DNA of 64,000 bases from Candidatus Lucifugimonas marina (GCA_029593915.1 CP046147.1:744001-808000), one strand, 5' to 3'; counted from the first letter of the stretch, positions 16,686-24,390 are shown. The notes: a model not told the origin generated them from the letters alone. Numbers and translations: made by a program.

Positions 16686-16735
16686 TTTGCAAGCAGGAGG
16701 TAGAGGGTTCGAGTCCCTCAAGCTCCACCAAACTG
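16686..16735. other. attR: 50-bp direct repeat (tRNA-Ala 3' half)
   Basis: Perfect copy of 4709-4758, running from the anticodon loop through CCA and five further bases. Upstream bases (GTCGTCTAA) do not match the tRNA, which marks the junction precisely at 16686. Confidence 0.92.
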
Positions 16736-16747
16736 TAAATAAACTGG

Positions 16748-16779
16748 AGAAGCCCTCGCAGAAATGCGGGGGCTTTTCT
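16748..16779 (+). terminator. Displaced original tRNA-Ala terminator
   Basis: AGAAGCCCTCGCA-GAAA-TGCGGGGGCTTTTCT, same hairpin as at 4771. By the logic of tRNA integration this copy is probably the chromosomal original. Confidence 0.75.
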
Positions 16780-16848
16780 GTTTAAGACACCCCAAAGGCA
16801 CCAATCGGAGCGATTAAGTGGATGAGCATAGAGGTCTTAGAGGACGAT

Positions 16849-17673
16849 CTACCACCTTCGTCGCACACTGAGTCTCCCTATTAGCCAAGCCCCCAGCAAG
16901 AGGATGTTTCCAATGTTTGGCTGTTGCGATGTAAAGTCCTGTCGCTCCAATTCAATCCATACTGGATCGCCGTCGTAGACGACTCGCTCCATCCTCTTCT
17001 GAGCCAACAGGCGTGTTGTTGCACTACACACGATGCACATCAATCTACTGTCGCCTAACTGGGCTGCGGTGAGATCATATCTATGGGTCGAGTTCTGACT
17101 GTTGCAAATTACTTCAAATCGGAACTCAAGACCTTTCTCAGATTGCTCAACTTGTAGTTGATTGATCCCCGTTCGATCGAGTTCAACTTTCAGGTTTCGT
17201 TCATCCTGTAGTTCCCTGAACGATTTCTCACCTAGGCTCTGCCGTTTTTCGGCAACCCAATCCAAGAAATACGCTCTGCCTTGGACGCTGCCATATTTCT
17301 GAACAAACCGTGATTTCTCCATATGGCATGCGCTGCACCAAGTGTGGTGGTTTGATCTCTCGATATTAGAAAAATCCTCATCCCAGTGGTCTTGGTCGAA
17401 TGCTGCTTTTACTCGCGAAGTACAGGCTTCGCATTCGTCGCCCAACCAAGATTTAGGGAATTTCTGGCGACCAATTTCCAATGGATCGGCACTATTTCCA
17501 ACGGGTTCATTGGGAGGTAGCAGAGATATCGACAAGCCTGGATGTTTCCTATTTAGATGACCCTGCAATCTGTCGGCGTATTTCATCCGTTGATTACAAA
17601 GGTTGCACTGGAACTTCCATATTTGGAGGCTTTCATACTTAAACAAGTAGTCGGGTAGCTGATCGCTGGTCAT
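16849..17673 (-). CDS. C2H2 zinc-finger protein of unknown function
   Basis: 274 residues. Near the N-terminus CNLCNQRMKYADRLQGHLNRKH gives a C-x2-C-x12-H-x4-H finger close to the classical C2H2 form, which is rare in bacteria. A second cysteine/histidine group (DECEACTSRVK, DQDHWDE, HHTWCSACHMEKS) resembles a zinc-bound HNH-like core, and a third CxxC follows (MCIVCSA). The C-terminus ends in a hydrophobic stretch. Its ATG overlaps the stop of the 50-codon gene upstream by 4 nt. DNA or RNA binding is likely; nuclease activity is a guess. Confidence 0.65.
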   Translation of the reverse strand: MTSDQLPDYLFKYESLQIWKFQCNLCNQRMKYADRLQGHLNRKHPGLSISLLPPNEPVGNSADPLEIGRQKFPKSWLGDECEACTSRVKAAFDQDHWDEDFSNIERSNHHTWCSACHMEKSRFVQKYGSVQGRAYFLDWVAEKRQSLGEKSFRELQDERNLKVELDRTGINQLQVEQSEKGLEFRFEVICNSQNSTHRYDLTAAQLGDSRLMCIVCSATTRLLAQKRMERVVYDGDPVWIELERQDFTSQQPNIGNILLLGAWLIGRLSVRRRW

Positions 17674-17822
17674 GTTTTGGATTTGGCTTGCTCAAGAGTT
17701 CGTCGAAGTGCTTGGGCTTCTACAAGGCATTCGTGATTGTTTCGCTCTGCGTTGCCCAGTAAAGAGATGATTCGCTGAACTATGTATCTGGGTAGTCTGA
17801 CTTCACTTATGGGATTGCTCAT
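17670..17822 (-). CDS. 50-residue protein coupled to the zinc-finger gene
   Basis: Starts MSNPISEVRLPRYIVQRI and ends at TGA 17670-17672, overlapping the ATG of the next gene in an ATGA junction. It is hydrophilic with an amphipathic helical middle (LLGNAERNNHECLVEAQAL) and no known motif. The overlap and codon use support a real gene although no strong ribosome site is seen. Confidence 0.5.
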   Translation of the reverse strand: MSNPISEVRLPRYIVQRIISLLGNAERNNHECLVEAQALRRTLEQAKSKT

Positions 17823-17883
17823 ACACGAAGACTACTACCCAGTTGGCGCACCACCTAACAAGCGTGTCTCGCAGCAGGGTTGC

Positions 17884-17960
17884 TATCCACACAGCGCGCG
17901 TACAAGCTGCTATTAGTGGCTAACTCGGTGTATCTGGGTTGGAGCGATGTGGGTGGATTG
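17884..17960. repeat. CTGACATCC/GCGCGC dispersed repeat, copy 1
   Basis: Contains CCACACAGCGCGCGT, GCTGCTA, GTGGCTAACT and GGTTGGAGCGATGTGGGTGG, in the same order as the copies at 20358, 21219, 23019 and 24285. The first part of the element is missing here. Family length is about 95 nt with imperfect inverted ends. Confidence 0.6.
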
Positions 17961-17998
17961 CTGGGTATACCGAGGGGGCGGGACGTAGGCGCAGAGTC

Positions 17999-18226
17999 TT
18001 AAATGAATGTGAAGTTCACTGAGCGGAACTCAGACGGTCGGCTGGTTTGAGGAATCGCCGACCTAATCTCTGCTAGAACCTCAGTTTCCTTGGAAGCAGA
18101 TTTTGAAAGACCGTGAGTGGTAACAGCGTGAGCTGTGGCGACTTCTACCATCTCATCGAGCGAACTTCCTTGAATCGGCTCGGTACAACCACCACCAATT
18201 TCCTCACAAGGTATTGAGACACCCAT
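17999..18226 (-). CDS. DUF1059-type small protein
   Basis: 75 residues. The first 40 (VSIPCEEIGGGCTEPIQG, then EMVEVATAHAVTTHG) match the DUF1059 pattern, with two conserved cysteines and a terminal histidine that may hold a metal. The C-terminal tail is variable. The ATG has AGGAG 8 nt upstream. DUF1059 proteins are small and uncharacterised and often sit alone, as here. Confidence 0.78.
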   Translation of the reverse strand: MGVSIPCEEIGGGCTEPIQGSSLDEMVEVATAHAVTTHGLSKSASKETEVLAEIRSAIPQTSRPSEFRSVNFTFI

Positions 18227-18312
18227 TCAACCCGCTCCTAATTCATCGGCCTTGGTGATTCGAGCCTACACGCTAATATTTCGTGCGTTCAACGCTGTAC
18301 AGGTCGGCGATT

Positions 18313-18470
18313 AAATGAAAAGGCAGTCGTGCTAGAACGTGTCAAGGGTTGGTTTGACTTCGTTCTAGGATGCACCACCGCCCATAAGAACAGGATTTCA
18401 TTCACGGCGTGTGGAGCATGTGACGATGGGCGAAATAGCATGAGTGTCAAATGATGACACCCACTCAACC
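18313..18470. ncRNA. Candidate structured RNA / dispersed element, copy A
   Basis: About 155 nt that align with 22861-23010. Hairpin 1 has arms CTAGAACG (18332-18339) and CGTTCTAG (18361-18368) with an inner GTCAA/TTGAC stem. In the other copy the outer arms read CATGAACG and CGTTCATT, so two adjacent base pairs changed on both sides at once, while the 21-nt spacing is kept. A second helix ATTTC/GAAAT is present in both, and GTGTC/GACAC closes the 3' end here. The orientation is unknown. No RNA family that I know fits. Confidence 0.55.
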
Positions 18471-18589
18471 CAGTAAGTTAATTGTCTGACGCAACCGGAG
18501 AACCCGCTCAGGTTGCTAATGGCAGCTGGCTGAGTGTGGTTGGATTGCTGTGTAGCGGTGATGATGTGAGCGATAGTGAACGGATGGCG

Positions 18590-19177
18590 TCAGAACCTAA
18601 ACGCCGAATCGGCATATATGAACTCAGGATTCTTGATCAGCCACCGACATATTGAAGCCGATCCTAGCCCGTCGTAACATCGGTCACTCAGAAAAAGCAT
18701 TGGGTCTTTACCGCCCAGTAAATCTGGGTAGTTAGAGGCAAATAACAACCATTGCTGAACCGATCCGCATGCCCTGATTGAAGGATCTAAGTCTTCCGAC
18801 GGATTTTGAATGTCCCAGAAAGGTATGGCCGCCGCTTCTGACCATCTCAACTCGCACTCTGCGGTTCGAGAAACCGTTGACTCGGTGGGAAGATCATAAC
18901 GAGATATTGTTCGTGCCTTATTCCCAAACCCACTAGTGGAAGCAACAACGAAAATAACGACTGCAACCAGTGACAAACCTATACGAAATATCAAATGAAG
19001 CCGGCGGATTTTCGGTTCATTAACCTCAAAATCATATTCTTCAATATCCACAGTGATTCGTTCAGTTATTTGAAGTCGATTCGTGTCGAGATGCGCAGAG
19101 ATAAGATTATCTCCGCTGTGCGTTCCAGGGTTGTTTTTCTCGTTCTTGGCCGCATCTTCTGTCGATTGATCACACAC
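18590..19177 (-). CDS. Single-pass membrane protein of unknown function
   Basis: 195 residues starting with GTG. A hydrophilic N-terminal part (about 1-60) is followed by one membrane segment (LIFRIGLSLVAVVIFVVAST) and an outer domain with four cysteines (ECELRW, RACGS, DRCYD, SICRW) that could form two disulfides. I do not recognise the family. The gene stands alone between repeat-rich spacers, and the start is not firm. Confidence 0.5.
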   Translation of the reverse strand: MCDQSTEDAAKNEKNNPGTHSGDNLISAHLDTNRLQITERITVDIEEYDFEVNEPKIRRLHLIFRIGLSLVAVVIFVVASTSGFGNKARTISRYDLPTESTVSRTAECELRWSEAAAIPFWDIQNPSEDLDPSIRACGSVQQWLLFASNYPDLLGGKDPMLFLSDRCYDGLGSASICRWLIKNPEFIYADSAFRF

Positions 19178-19606
19178 GCAATCACCGCTGTCTATCCGAG
19201 AACCCCAGCCCGATGATTCGGCTCGTCAATTTCGATATCTAAGCCAATTTTTCACTTGTGGGGTGATGACAATGTGAAAAGTATCTGGTTAGCGTGATCG
19301 TTAAGTGACTATTTCCGCTGGATGAGTTGCTCAGCTCGAGCAAATTAAAGAGATAGTCCGTCGATGGCAAGGTGGCAAATGCTCGCTCGCATCGCCTCCT
19401 AAGCGGGTCTTCCTCGATTGATGTTGGTATAACCGCACAAACTCCGCGGGAGTTTCAGATCCCGGACGTGAACACGCCTCTGTGAGCCTAGGCGTTTTAG
19501 ATTCTTCGAATAGCACAGAATCTTCATCTACTGCGCTTCCAAGACCAAAGGTTACAGACGACCATGTTTCTCAACTTTCTTGCACGGAATGCTGGAGATG
19601 TTCGAA
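19178..19606. other. Intergenic stretch, no gene seen
   Basis: About 430 nt. A short hairpin ACGCCT/AGGCGT lies at about 19483-19504 upstream of the cupredoxin gene. Reading frames in the stretch have no recognisable coding character. Confidence 0.35.
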
Positions 19607-20188
19607 ATGACAAAAAAGATTTCTTGGCTACTTATCGTCATCATGGCGATCGGATTGATCGGAGCCTGCTCCTCGGATTCTGAACCTGATGATAGTGCCG
19701 ATCAGGTAGGTTCCGTGGACATCGGTAATTTGAATGAAACGGTTGCGGCGGACGACCACGACGACGCTGACGATCACGGCACTGTTTCAGACGAACATGC
19801 AGATGACGATCATGTAGATGTCTCTACCGAAGAACATGAAGATGAACACTCCGAAGCTGCCGACCATCCCCACGGTGAAGCTGTTGTTGATCCCAATGCC
19901 CCTATCGTTCATGTTTACGCAAGTGAGTTCGGTTACGAAGCCGAATCACTTGAAGCACATGCGGGGGAACCGTTCACGATAATGCTCCACAACACCGGAG
20001 CTTTGGAGCATGACATCGTCATCGAAGGGTTCGAAGATTATGGCGGTATCCACCTCATTCCTGGCGAAGACGGAAAAGCAACGTTTACGCTATCGGAACA
20101 CGGCGAGTACAAGGTCTATTGCACAGTACCGGGACATCGAAATGCTGGGATGGAAAGTACATTAGTGGTCGAAGATGATCACGCCTAA
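19607..20188 (+). CDS. Cupredoxin-like lipoprotein with His/Asp-rich linker
   Basis: 193 residues from the ATG at 19607, chosen because GGAG lies 9 nt upstream and the signal peptide then starts MTKKISWLL. The lipobox is LIGAC. A 60-residue linker is packed with His, Asp and Glu (DDHDDADDHGTVSDEH and so on) and could bind metal. The C-terminal 100 residues are a cupredoxin. Copper ligands are visible as H in GALEHDIVI, then C, H and M in YCTVPGHRNAGM. It is probably a periplasmic or surface electron carrier or copper-binding protein. A lipoprotein-type cytochrome c lies 2 kb downstream. Confidence 0.85.
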   Translation: MTKKISWLLIVIMAIGLIGACSSDSEPDDSADQVGSVDIGNLNETVAADDHDDADDHGTVSDEHADDDHVDVSTEEHEDEHSEAADHPHGEAVVDPNAPIVHVYASEFGYEAESLEAHAGEPFTIMLHNTGALEHDIVIEGFEDYGGIHLIPGEDGKATFTLSEHGEYKVYCTVPGHRNAGMESTLVVEDDHA

Positions 20189-20357
20189 CTGATTCAGGCA
20201 TCTGCCCCGACAAATCCGATATTCACGGCGGCGACGGCCTTGTCGGCATCGATCGCCCGATCACGGATCGGAGTTGTCTACAGATCGGAATGCCGAGCAC
20301 ACAGTTCACGTCAATTGACACGCGAAGTGTTCAGTGATCTGCGGCGTCATAGCCCAA

Positions 20358-20497
20358 TCCATCCCCTGACATCTCTCACGCACACGGAGCGCGCACCCAC
20401 ACCGCTAGGGGTGGCTAACTAGGGGTGGCTAACTAGGTGTGGCTAACTAGGTGTGGCTAACTAGGTGTGGCTGAGTTGGAGCGATGTTGGTGGATGG
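20358..20497. repeat. CTGACATCC/GCGCGC dispersed repeat, copy 2, with 14-nt tandem expansion
   Basis: Same family as the copy at 21219. Within it, 20408-20477 holds five units of a 14-nt tandem repeat (GGGGTGGCTAACTA, later GGTGTGGCTAACTA). This explains its larger size of about 140 nt. It lies 3' of the cupredoxin gene. Confidence 0.7.
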
Positions 20498-20633
20498 CGT
20501 GATACGTAGGGGCGCCGGGTACTTCTAGTTGGGTTGGTGTCGGTTGGTGGTTGTGAGGGAGCAGAAATTTCGCGTGGGATTTCCTAACCGGTCCAAAAAG
20601 ATAAGCAGGAATCAACCATTGAAAATAAGACTG

Positions 20634-21125
20634 CTAGTCATCCCCGTTGATTCCAAGAGCACTAATAAGAGTTTCACATGAGGACAACGCTAACTCACAC
20701 AACATCACAACGTTTCCTACGACGGCATAGGCACTGTAACCAGTCCTGACGGTATTAACACCACCTATCCTTGCTCCTGGGTCTATCAGCAAAGCTTCCT
20801 TGGCTAACGGCACCCCATCTACCAGAGCAGATTCATGTGTCTCATAAAATCTTATCTCGATATCTTTCTGATCAAAAAATCCATACCAAATCTCAGTTGA
20901 TTCCGGGACTGTCGAAGGGTCGTATTCTTTAGATTTCTTCCAACCAGCAGCTACAAATGAGTCTGTCGTAAAAGTTTGTTCCGGAAGGAAAGTTGACTGT
21001 GGATCGGAGTCACCAACTGGGTTGTCAGCGGAGGCTCCGGTATCGCCTCCGCCAGTGCCGCTACAGGCAAGCGTAGACAACAAGACGAATAACGAAATGA
21101 GTGACAGAAGATTCAACTTGAACAT
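20634..21125 (-). CDS. Lipoprotein of unknown function
   Basis: 163 residues. Signal peptide with lipobox LSTLAC, a short Gly/Ser/Asp linker, then a compact domain. That domain contains WKKSKEYDPSTVPES, WYGFFDQKDIEIRFY and a C-terminal segment with two cysteines (LCELALSSCE). No family was recognised. It is separate from its neighbours and lies between two copies of the dispersed repeat. Confidence 0.6.
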   Translation of the reverse strand: MFKLNLLSLISLFVLLSTLACSGTGGGDTGASADNPVGDSDPQSTFLPEQTFTTDSFVAAGWKKSKEYDPSTVPESTEIWYGFFDQKDIEIRFYETHESALVDGVPLAKEALLIDPGARIGGVNTVRTGYSAYAVVGNVVMLCELALSSCETLISALGINGDD

Positions 21126-21218
21126 CGAGAGTTTTTATACCGGTTTGGACGCCCATCCGCTTTGAAGCGCCTCTTCGTTATTATAGTAATCCACAACCTG
21201 AGATTCACTTTATTCAAC

Positions 21219-21314
21219 CCATCCCCTGACATCCCCCACATCCACGGAGCGCGCGTGCAAGCAGCGAGCAGCAGCTATCTAGGTGAGGCTGGGTTGGAGC
21301 GATGTGGGTGGGTG
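21219..21314. repeat. CTGACATCC/GCGCGC dispersed repeat, copy 3
   Basis: Begins CCCATCCCCTGACATCCC, contains CCACGGAGCGCGCGT and ends GGAGCGATGTGGGTGGGTG. The two ends are imperfectly complementary, so the unit can fold on itself. Confidence 0.65.
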
Positions 21315-21399
21315 ACGGGGTATGCCGGGTACTTCTTCGGTTGTTGGTGTTGGTTGTCGGTGGTGAGGGTGTAGAAATCCTGCGGAGGATTTTTAGGCC

Positions 21400-22131
21400 T
21401 CACCTGAGGGATTCGCAAGGTACTCCGTCATTGTCCCCATCCAGACGGTGAGGATCGCTGCTCGGGCCGCCTGCTGCAATAAAGAAATCGCTCGATTCGC
21501 GCCATGTCCCGAAATCACCACAATCGCGATCAGGCCCGAACGGATCGAAGTCAATTGAGCCACCGTGTCCTTGATCAAGGCGATTCCAAAGACACCCAGC
21601 CTGATTGCTTCTTGCACTTTCCTCTAGACCAATCAACACATCCTTATGCTGCCCATCCTGAGTCCAAGCCGTGGCAAGTCCTCCTGCAACCAGCTGCACA
21701 TCAATACTGTTGCCAGAAGCGTCGTACACGTAGGCCAATCGTCTGCCGAAGCTGTCTTCGAGTCTCGGGCCGTTTTCAATCCGTATCTGGTTGCCGACGA
21801 GTAAGCGCGTGAAGTCTGTGGCTTCTGTGAAGCATGTCTCACCGCGCTCAGGAGTGTCCACGCCAAAGAGACGTACTCGTCCGACTGTCGTGTCAAGCGT
21901 GTCTCCGTCTACGATCCCAGTCACGCTTACGAGTTGGCAGTCAGGACAGAAGATTACTGTCTGAGGTGGTCCATCTGAACTAGGTGGCTGCTGTTCAGCG
22001 TTGGATTGGGCACCAACTGTTGCTGCAACCGCTGTTTCGACTTGTGAATCGATTACAACTTCACTGCTATCGGTACAAGCAATAAGAAGTGGAACCAGAC
22101 TGATCAGTAGAAGCCGTGTTGAAAACCGCAT
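21400..22131 (-). CDS. Thermonuclease-family lipoprotein with excalibur domain
   Basis: 243 residues. The N-terminal signal ends in lipobox LLIAC. After a linker comes a staphylococcal-nuclease fold: VTGIVDGDTLDTTVG, VRLFGVDTPERGETC, then EDSFGRRLAYVY, with the acidic metal ligands and arginines of the family. The C-terminus holds an excalibur calcium-binding motif, RLDGDNDGVPCESLR. It should be a secreted or surface nuclease. A fragment of a close relative (excalibur part only) lies at 4858-5040 within the island. Confidence 0.88.
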   Translation of the reverse strand: MRFSTRLLLISLVPLLIACTDSSEVVIDSQVETAVAATVGAQSNAEQQPPSSDGPPQTVIFCPDCQLVSVTGIVDGDTLDTTVGRVRLFGVDTPERGETCFTEATDFTRLLVGNQIRIENGPRLEDSFGRRLAYVYDASGNSIDVQLVAGGLATAWTQDGQHKDVLIGLEESARSNQAGCLWNRLDQGHGGSIDFDPFGPDRDCGDFGTWRESSDFFIAAGGPSSDPHRLDGDNDGVPCESLR

Positions 22132-22290
22132 AGGTGAATCTTAACAACACCCCGCCCAACTCCTTAGCCGGAACACGCTGGCTGGTGGTGGGTGTAGTGT
22201 GTGCTGGATTTTCAGGGTGGAGTTGCTGGCTTACCGCGGCAGATTTCTGAAAGACCCGTCGCAGGTATGGTCGGGACTGCGAATTGCATC

Positions 22291-22725
22291 TTAGTTCAGC
22301 GTCTTCAAGTAGGCGAGAATATTGGAGATATCCTGATCGCTCAGGTAACTGAACGACGGCATTTTCCCCTGAAAACCTGGAACTATGAATGCACCTGGTT
22401 GTCGCATTGACTGTTCTATATATGAATCGGCATCGAGTGATGTGCGGGTCGCAGCACGCTGATAGACACCCGCCAATCCAGGCCCTACAAGTTTGTCCGT
22501 GCCTGTTGAGTGGCAGGTGGCGCAGCTGACAAATAGTTTTTTCCCTGCCTCCACGTCGCCGGAATCTGACGTTGAGGTCTCTTCGGGTATCACCGTTGGC
22601 ATGACGACAAGTTCCGCCGGTTCGTCACCCCCGCACGCGAAAGCCACTAGGAACATCAACGCAACCAAAAGAAGAGAGGTGAGTCTCAGTGAAATAGCGG
22701 TGGTTGATTTCCTTTTTGCGCGCAT
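22291..22725 (-). CDS. Lipoprotein cytochrome c
   Basis: About 144 residues from the ATG at 22723-22725. The signal sequence ends with lipobox VAFAC. The C-terminal domain has a single haem c site CATCHSTG, a downstream VGPGLAGVY, and the axial methionine in QGKMPSFSYLSDQDISNILAYL. This is a small class I cytochrome c. It could exchange electrons with the cupredoxin upstream, which is inference. Longer starts up to 22797 are possible but would put residues before the signal peptide. Confidence 0.88.
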   Translation of the reverse strand: MRAKRKSTTAISLRLTSLLLVALMFLVAFACGGDEPAELVVMPTVIPEETSTSDSGDVEAGKKLFVSCATCHSTGTDKLVGPGLAGVYQRAATRTSLDADSYIEQSMRQPGAFIVPGFQGKMPSFSYLSDQDISNILAYLKTLN

Positions 22726-22860
22726 CTGATGTCTCTCAAACATGTACTTATACTTGCCAATGTCAAAACTTGAAAATCCCACATGACGTGATGGCACCCA
22801 GTTACTGATTATGCAGTGAAAGATGGGTGAGATGTGCTGAGTTTTCTGTGTGGGGTTGCT

Positions 22861-23010
22861 TTAAATGAAAAGGCAGTCGTGCATGAACGTGTCAGGGGTT
22901 GGTCCGACTTCGTTCATTCACACACCACCGCCATGTAAATAGGATTTCAGTCGCAGCGTGTCGCGATTGTGATGACGGGCGAAATCGCGTGAAGATCAAA
23001 TGATGACGCT
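22861..23010. ncRNA. Candidate structured RNA / dispersed element, copy B
   Basis: Aligns with 18313-18470. Shared strings include TTAAATGAAAAGGCAGTCGT, CACCACCG, AGGATTTCA, ACGGGCGAAAT or GATGGGCGAAAT, and TCAAATGATGAC. Hairpin arms are CATGAACG (22882-22889) and CGTTCAT (22911-22917). See copy A for the compensatory changes. Confidence 0.55.
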
Positions 23011-23018
23011 GACCCTAC

Positions 23019-23114
23019 CCCCCTCCTGACATCCCTCACGTCCACGGAGCGCGCGCACAGATTGCAAGTGGAGGATAGCTAGGTGTGGTGGAGTTTGAGC
23101 GATGTGGGTGGATG
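23019..23114. repeat. CTGACATCC/GCGCGC dispersed repeat, copy 4
   Basis: Begins CCCCCTCCTGACATCCCTC, contains CCACGGAGCGCGCGC, TAGCTAGGTGTGG and ends GAGCGATGTGGGTGGATGG. Confidence 0.65.
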
Positions 23115-23501
23115 GCTCAGGATGACCACCTTCTCCAACTGGATGCTTCGCGGCACTATGCATGAGGTCGCAGAAACTGATCTGGGACAATCCCGCTGTC
23201 TTGATCAACATCTGGAATCATTCCGGACATTGTTTGTCTGGAGTGGCGGGAATTCAGAGGAAAAGTCGAACTACCCAAGCGAATATCAAGTAACAATCGA
23301 TCTGGTCTAGATCTGTCATGGAGGGTTGATCCGTTAGAGATTGTTATCGGGTGTCTACTTAGATTCGACGAAAAACGATGGAGAGTTTTGCAGCTTTCTC
23401 TGAGAATTATGCACATAACTCAGAAATCCACTTTTCTCGTCGCGTGGAAACCTCGATCCTCGTTTCGGTAGCAATATAAGTCGCCAGATAATCCAGGTGC
23501 T

Positions 23502-24224
23502 ATGACCGACCGCACTAAAGAACCTTTGTCACTGAAAAACGTCTTTGTCGTTGAAGATGATTTGCTGACACGCGAGTTGATAGCGTTGTCGTTCGAGATC
23601 ACGCATGACGGAGTAACCGTTAATCAATTTGGTCGCGCCCAAGGTGTGATCGAGCAAGTTAGGGATAAGGGGCCTGATCTTATTACTATCGACCTCGGTC
23701 TACCCGATGGCGATGGTCTTTCACTCATTCGTGAGATACGTCGGTTCTCCTCAATCCCGATCATCGTTCTGTCTGCGCGACATGACGACTCCACGATCGT
23801 CGCAGCGATCCGCCTTGGGGCTGATTCGTACCTCATAAAGCCGTCAAGCATCGTGGCGATACAAGCGCATGTCCAAGCCGTAATGAGGCTTTCGGAAAGA
23901 GCACCTCACAACATTGGATCGAATTCAGAAATCGTCATCCGAGAAAGCAGAATTGATATCGAACGTGGCGCAGTACGGATTGACGGGGTTTGGGAGTCGC
24001 TAACCAAGCTGGAATTGAAAATCCTGATCAGCCTATTTTCCGCAGCAGGCAGGATCGTCCTTACAGAAGACCTTAAATCCACAGTATGGGGCGATCCCGG
24101 AATCCCGGATTCTACTGTCAAGATGGCAATTTACCGATTGCGCCAGAAAATTCGCGACGACGATAGGGCTGATCCGGCCATTGTCAATCATCGCAATGTT
24201 GGGTACAGCCTCGACGCCAGTTAG
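23502..24224 (+). CDS. OmpR-type response regulator, 1
   Basis: 240 residues. The receiver domain (about 12-130) shows the acidic pair in FVVEDD, the phosphorylated D64 in TIDLGLPDGDG and the conserved lysine in SYLIKPSS. The C-terminal winged helix (about 145-238) carries TKLELKILISLF and STVKMAIYRLRQKI, the recognition helix region. No histidine kinase gene is adjacent. A close paralogue at 56547-57269 shares the whole architecture, including LVAAIRLGAD-type and LPDGDG segments. Confidence 0.9.
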   Translation: MTDRTKEPLSLKNVFVVEDDLLTRELIALSFEITHDGVTVNQFGRAQGVIEQVRDKGPDLITIDLGLPDGDGLSLIREIRRFSSIPIIVLSARHDDSTIVAAIRLGADSYLIKPSSIVAIQAHVQAVMRLSERAPHNIGSNSEIVIRESRIDIERGAVRIDGVWESLTKLELKILISLFSAAGRIVLTEDLKSTVWGDPGIPDSTVKMAIYRLRQKIRDDDRADPAIVNHRNVGYSLDAS

Positions 24225-24284
24225 CCATCGCTCGTATGGGTGACATGCCTCCCAAAATATAGACCAGCAACAACGCCAGCAACC

Positions 24285-24380
24285 TACCCCCTGACATCCC
24301 TCAAGTCCACACAGCGCGCGTCTAGGCTGCTAGCGGTGGCTAACTAGGTGTGGCTGGGTTGGAGCGATGTGGGCGGATGG
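24285..24380. repeat. CTGACATCC/GCGCGC dispersed repeat, copy 5
   Basis: Begins CCCCCTGACATCCCTC, then CCACACAGCGCGCGT, GGTGGCTAACTAGGTGTGG and GGAGCGATGTGGGCGGATGG. It lies just downstream of the gene fragment cut by the insertion sequence. Confidence 0.65.
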
Positions 24381-24390
24381 GGTGTCCACT

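Larger units (their letters stand above)
4709..16735. mobile_element. Integrative element at tRNA-Ala (about 12 kb)
   Basis: Bounded by the 50-bp att repeats at 4709-4758 and 16686-16735. It contains a tyrosine integrase (14342-15439), an excisionase-like HTH protein, a CHC2 zinc protein, a prim-pol/DUF3987 replication protein and a TubC-like protein. Cargo includes a NucS-like nuclease, an HNH nuclease with an SRA-like middle domain, a broken nuclease-like gene, a lipoprotein, and at the left a selenoprotein candidate. A 19-bp sequence GTTACAGCGAAGTTACAGC occurs once near each end (4807-4825, 16553-16571) and is a likely integrase arm site. No capsid, packaging or conjugation gene is seen, so it resembles a satellite-like or cryptic integrative element with its own replication module. 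Confidence 0.88.
16466..16848. other. Right end of the island and flank
   Basis: No gene seen. It holds the right GTTACAGC pair (16553-16571), the att core (16686-16735) with the 3' half of tRNA-Ala, and the third copy of the terminator hairpin (16748-16779). The partial tRNA lacks the acceptor 5' strand, D arm and anticodon 5' strand and cannot be functional. Confidence 0.85.
22726..23501. other. Repeat-rich intergenic stretch
   Basis: About 775 nt without a convincing gene. It contains copy B of the RNA-like element (22861-23010) directly followed by copy 4 of the CTGACATCC family (23019-23114), then 380 nt of unassigned sequence before the response regulator. Reading frames here lack recognisable domains. 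Confidence 0.5.

Noticed and set aside
16686..16730. A second tRNA-Ala gene
   Set aside because: Only the 3' half from the anticodon loop is present; no acceptor 5' strand or D arm lies upstream. It is the attR copy.
20408..20477. A CRISPR-like array
   Set aside because: Units of 14 nt follow each other directly without spacers; this is a simple tandem repeat. No CRISPR array or cas gene is in the window.
23083..23310. A rightward 75-residue reading frame before the response regulator
   Set aside because: Its start lies in a dispersed repeat copy, and the sequence has no domain or ribosome site.
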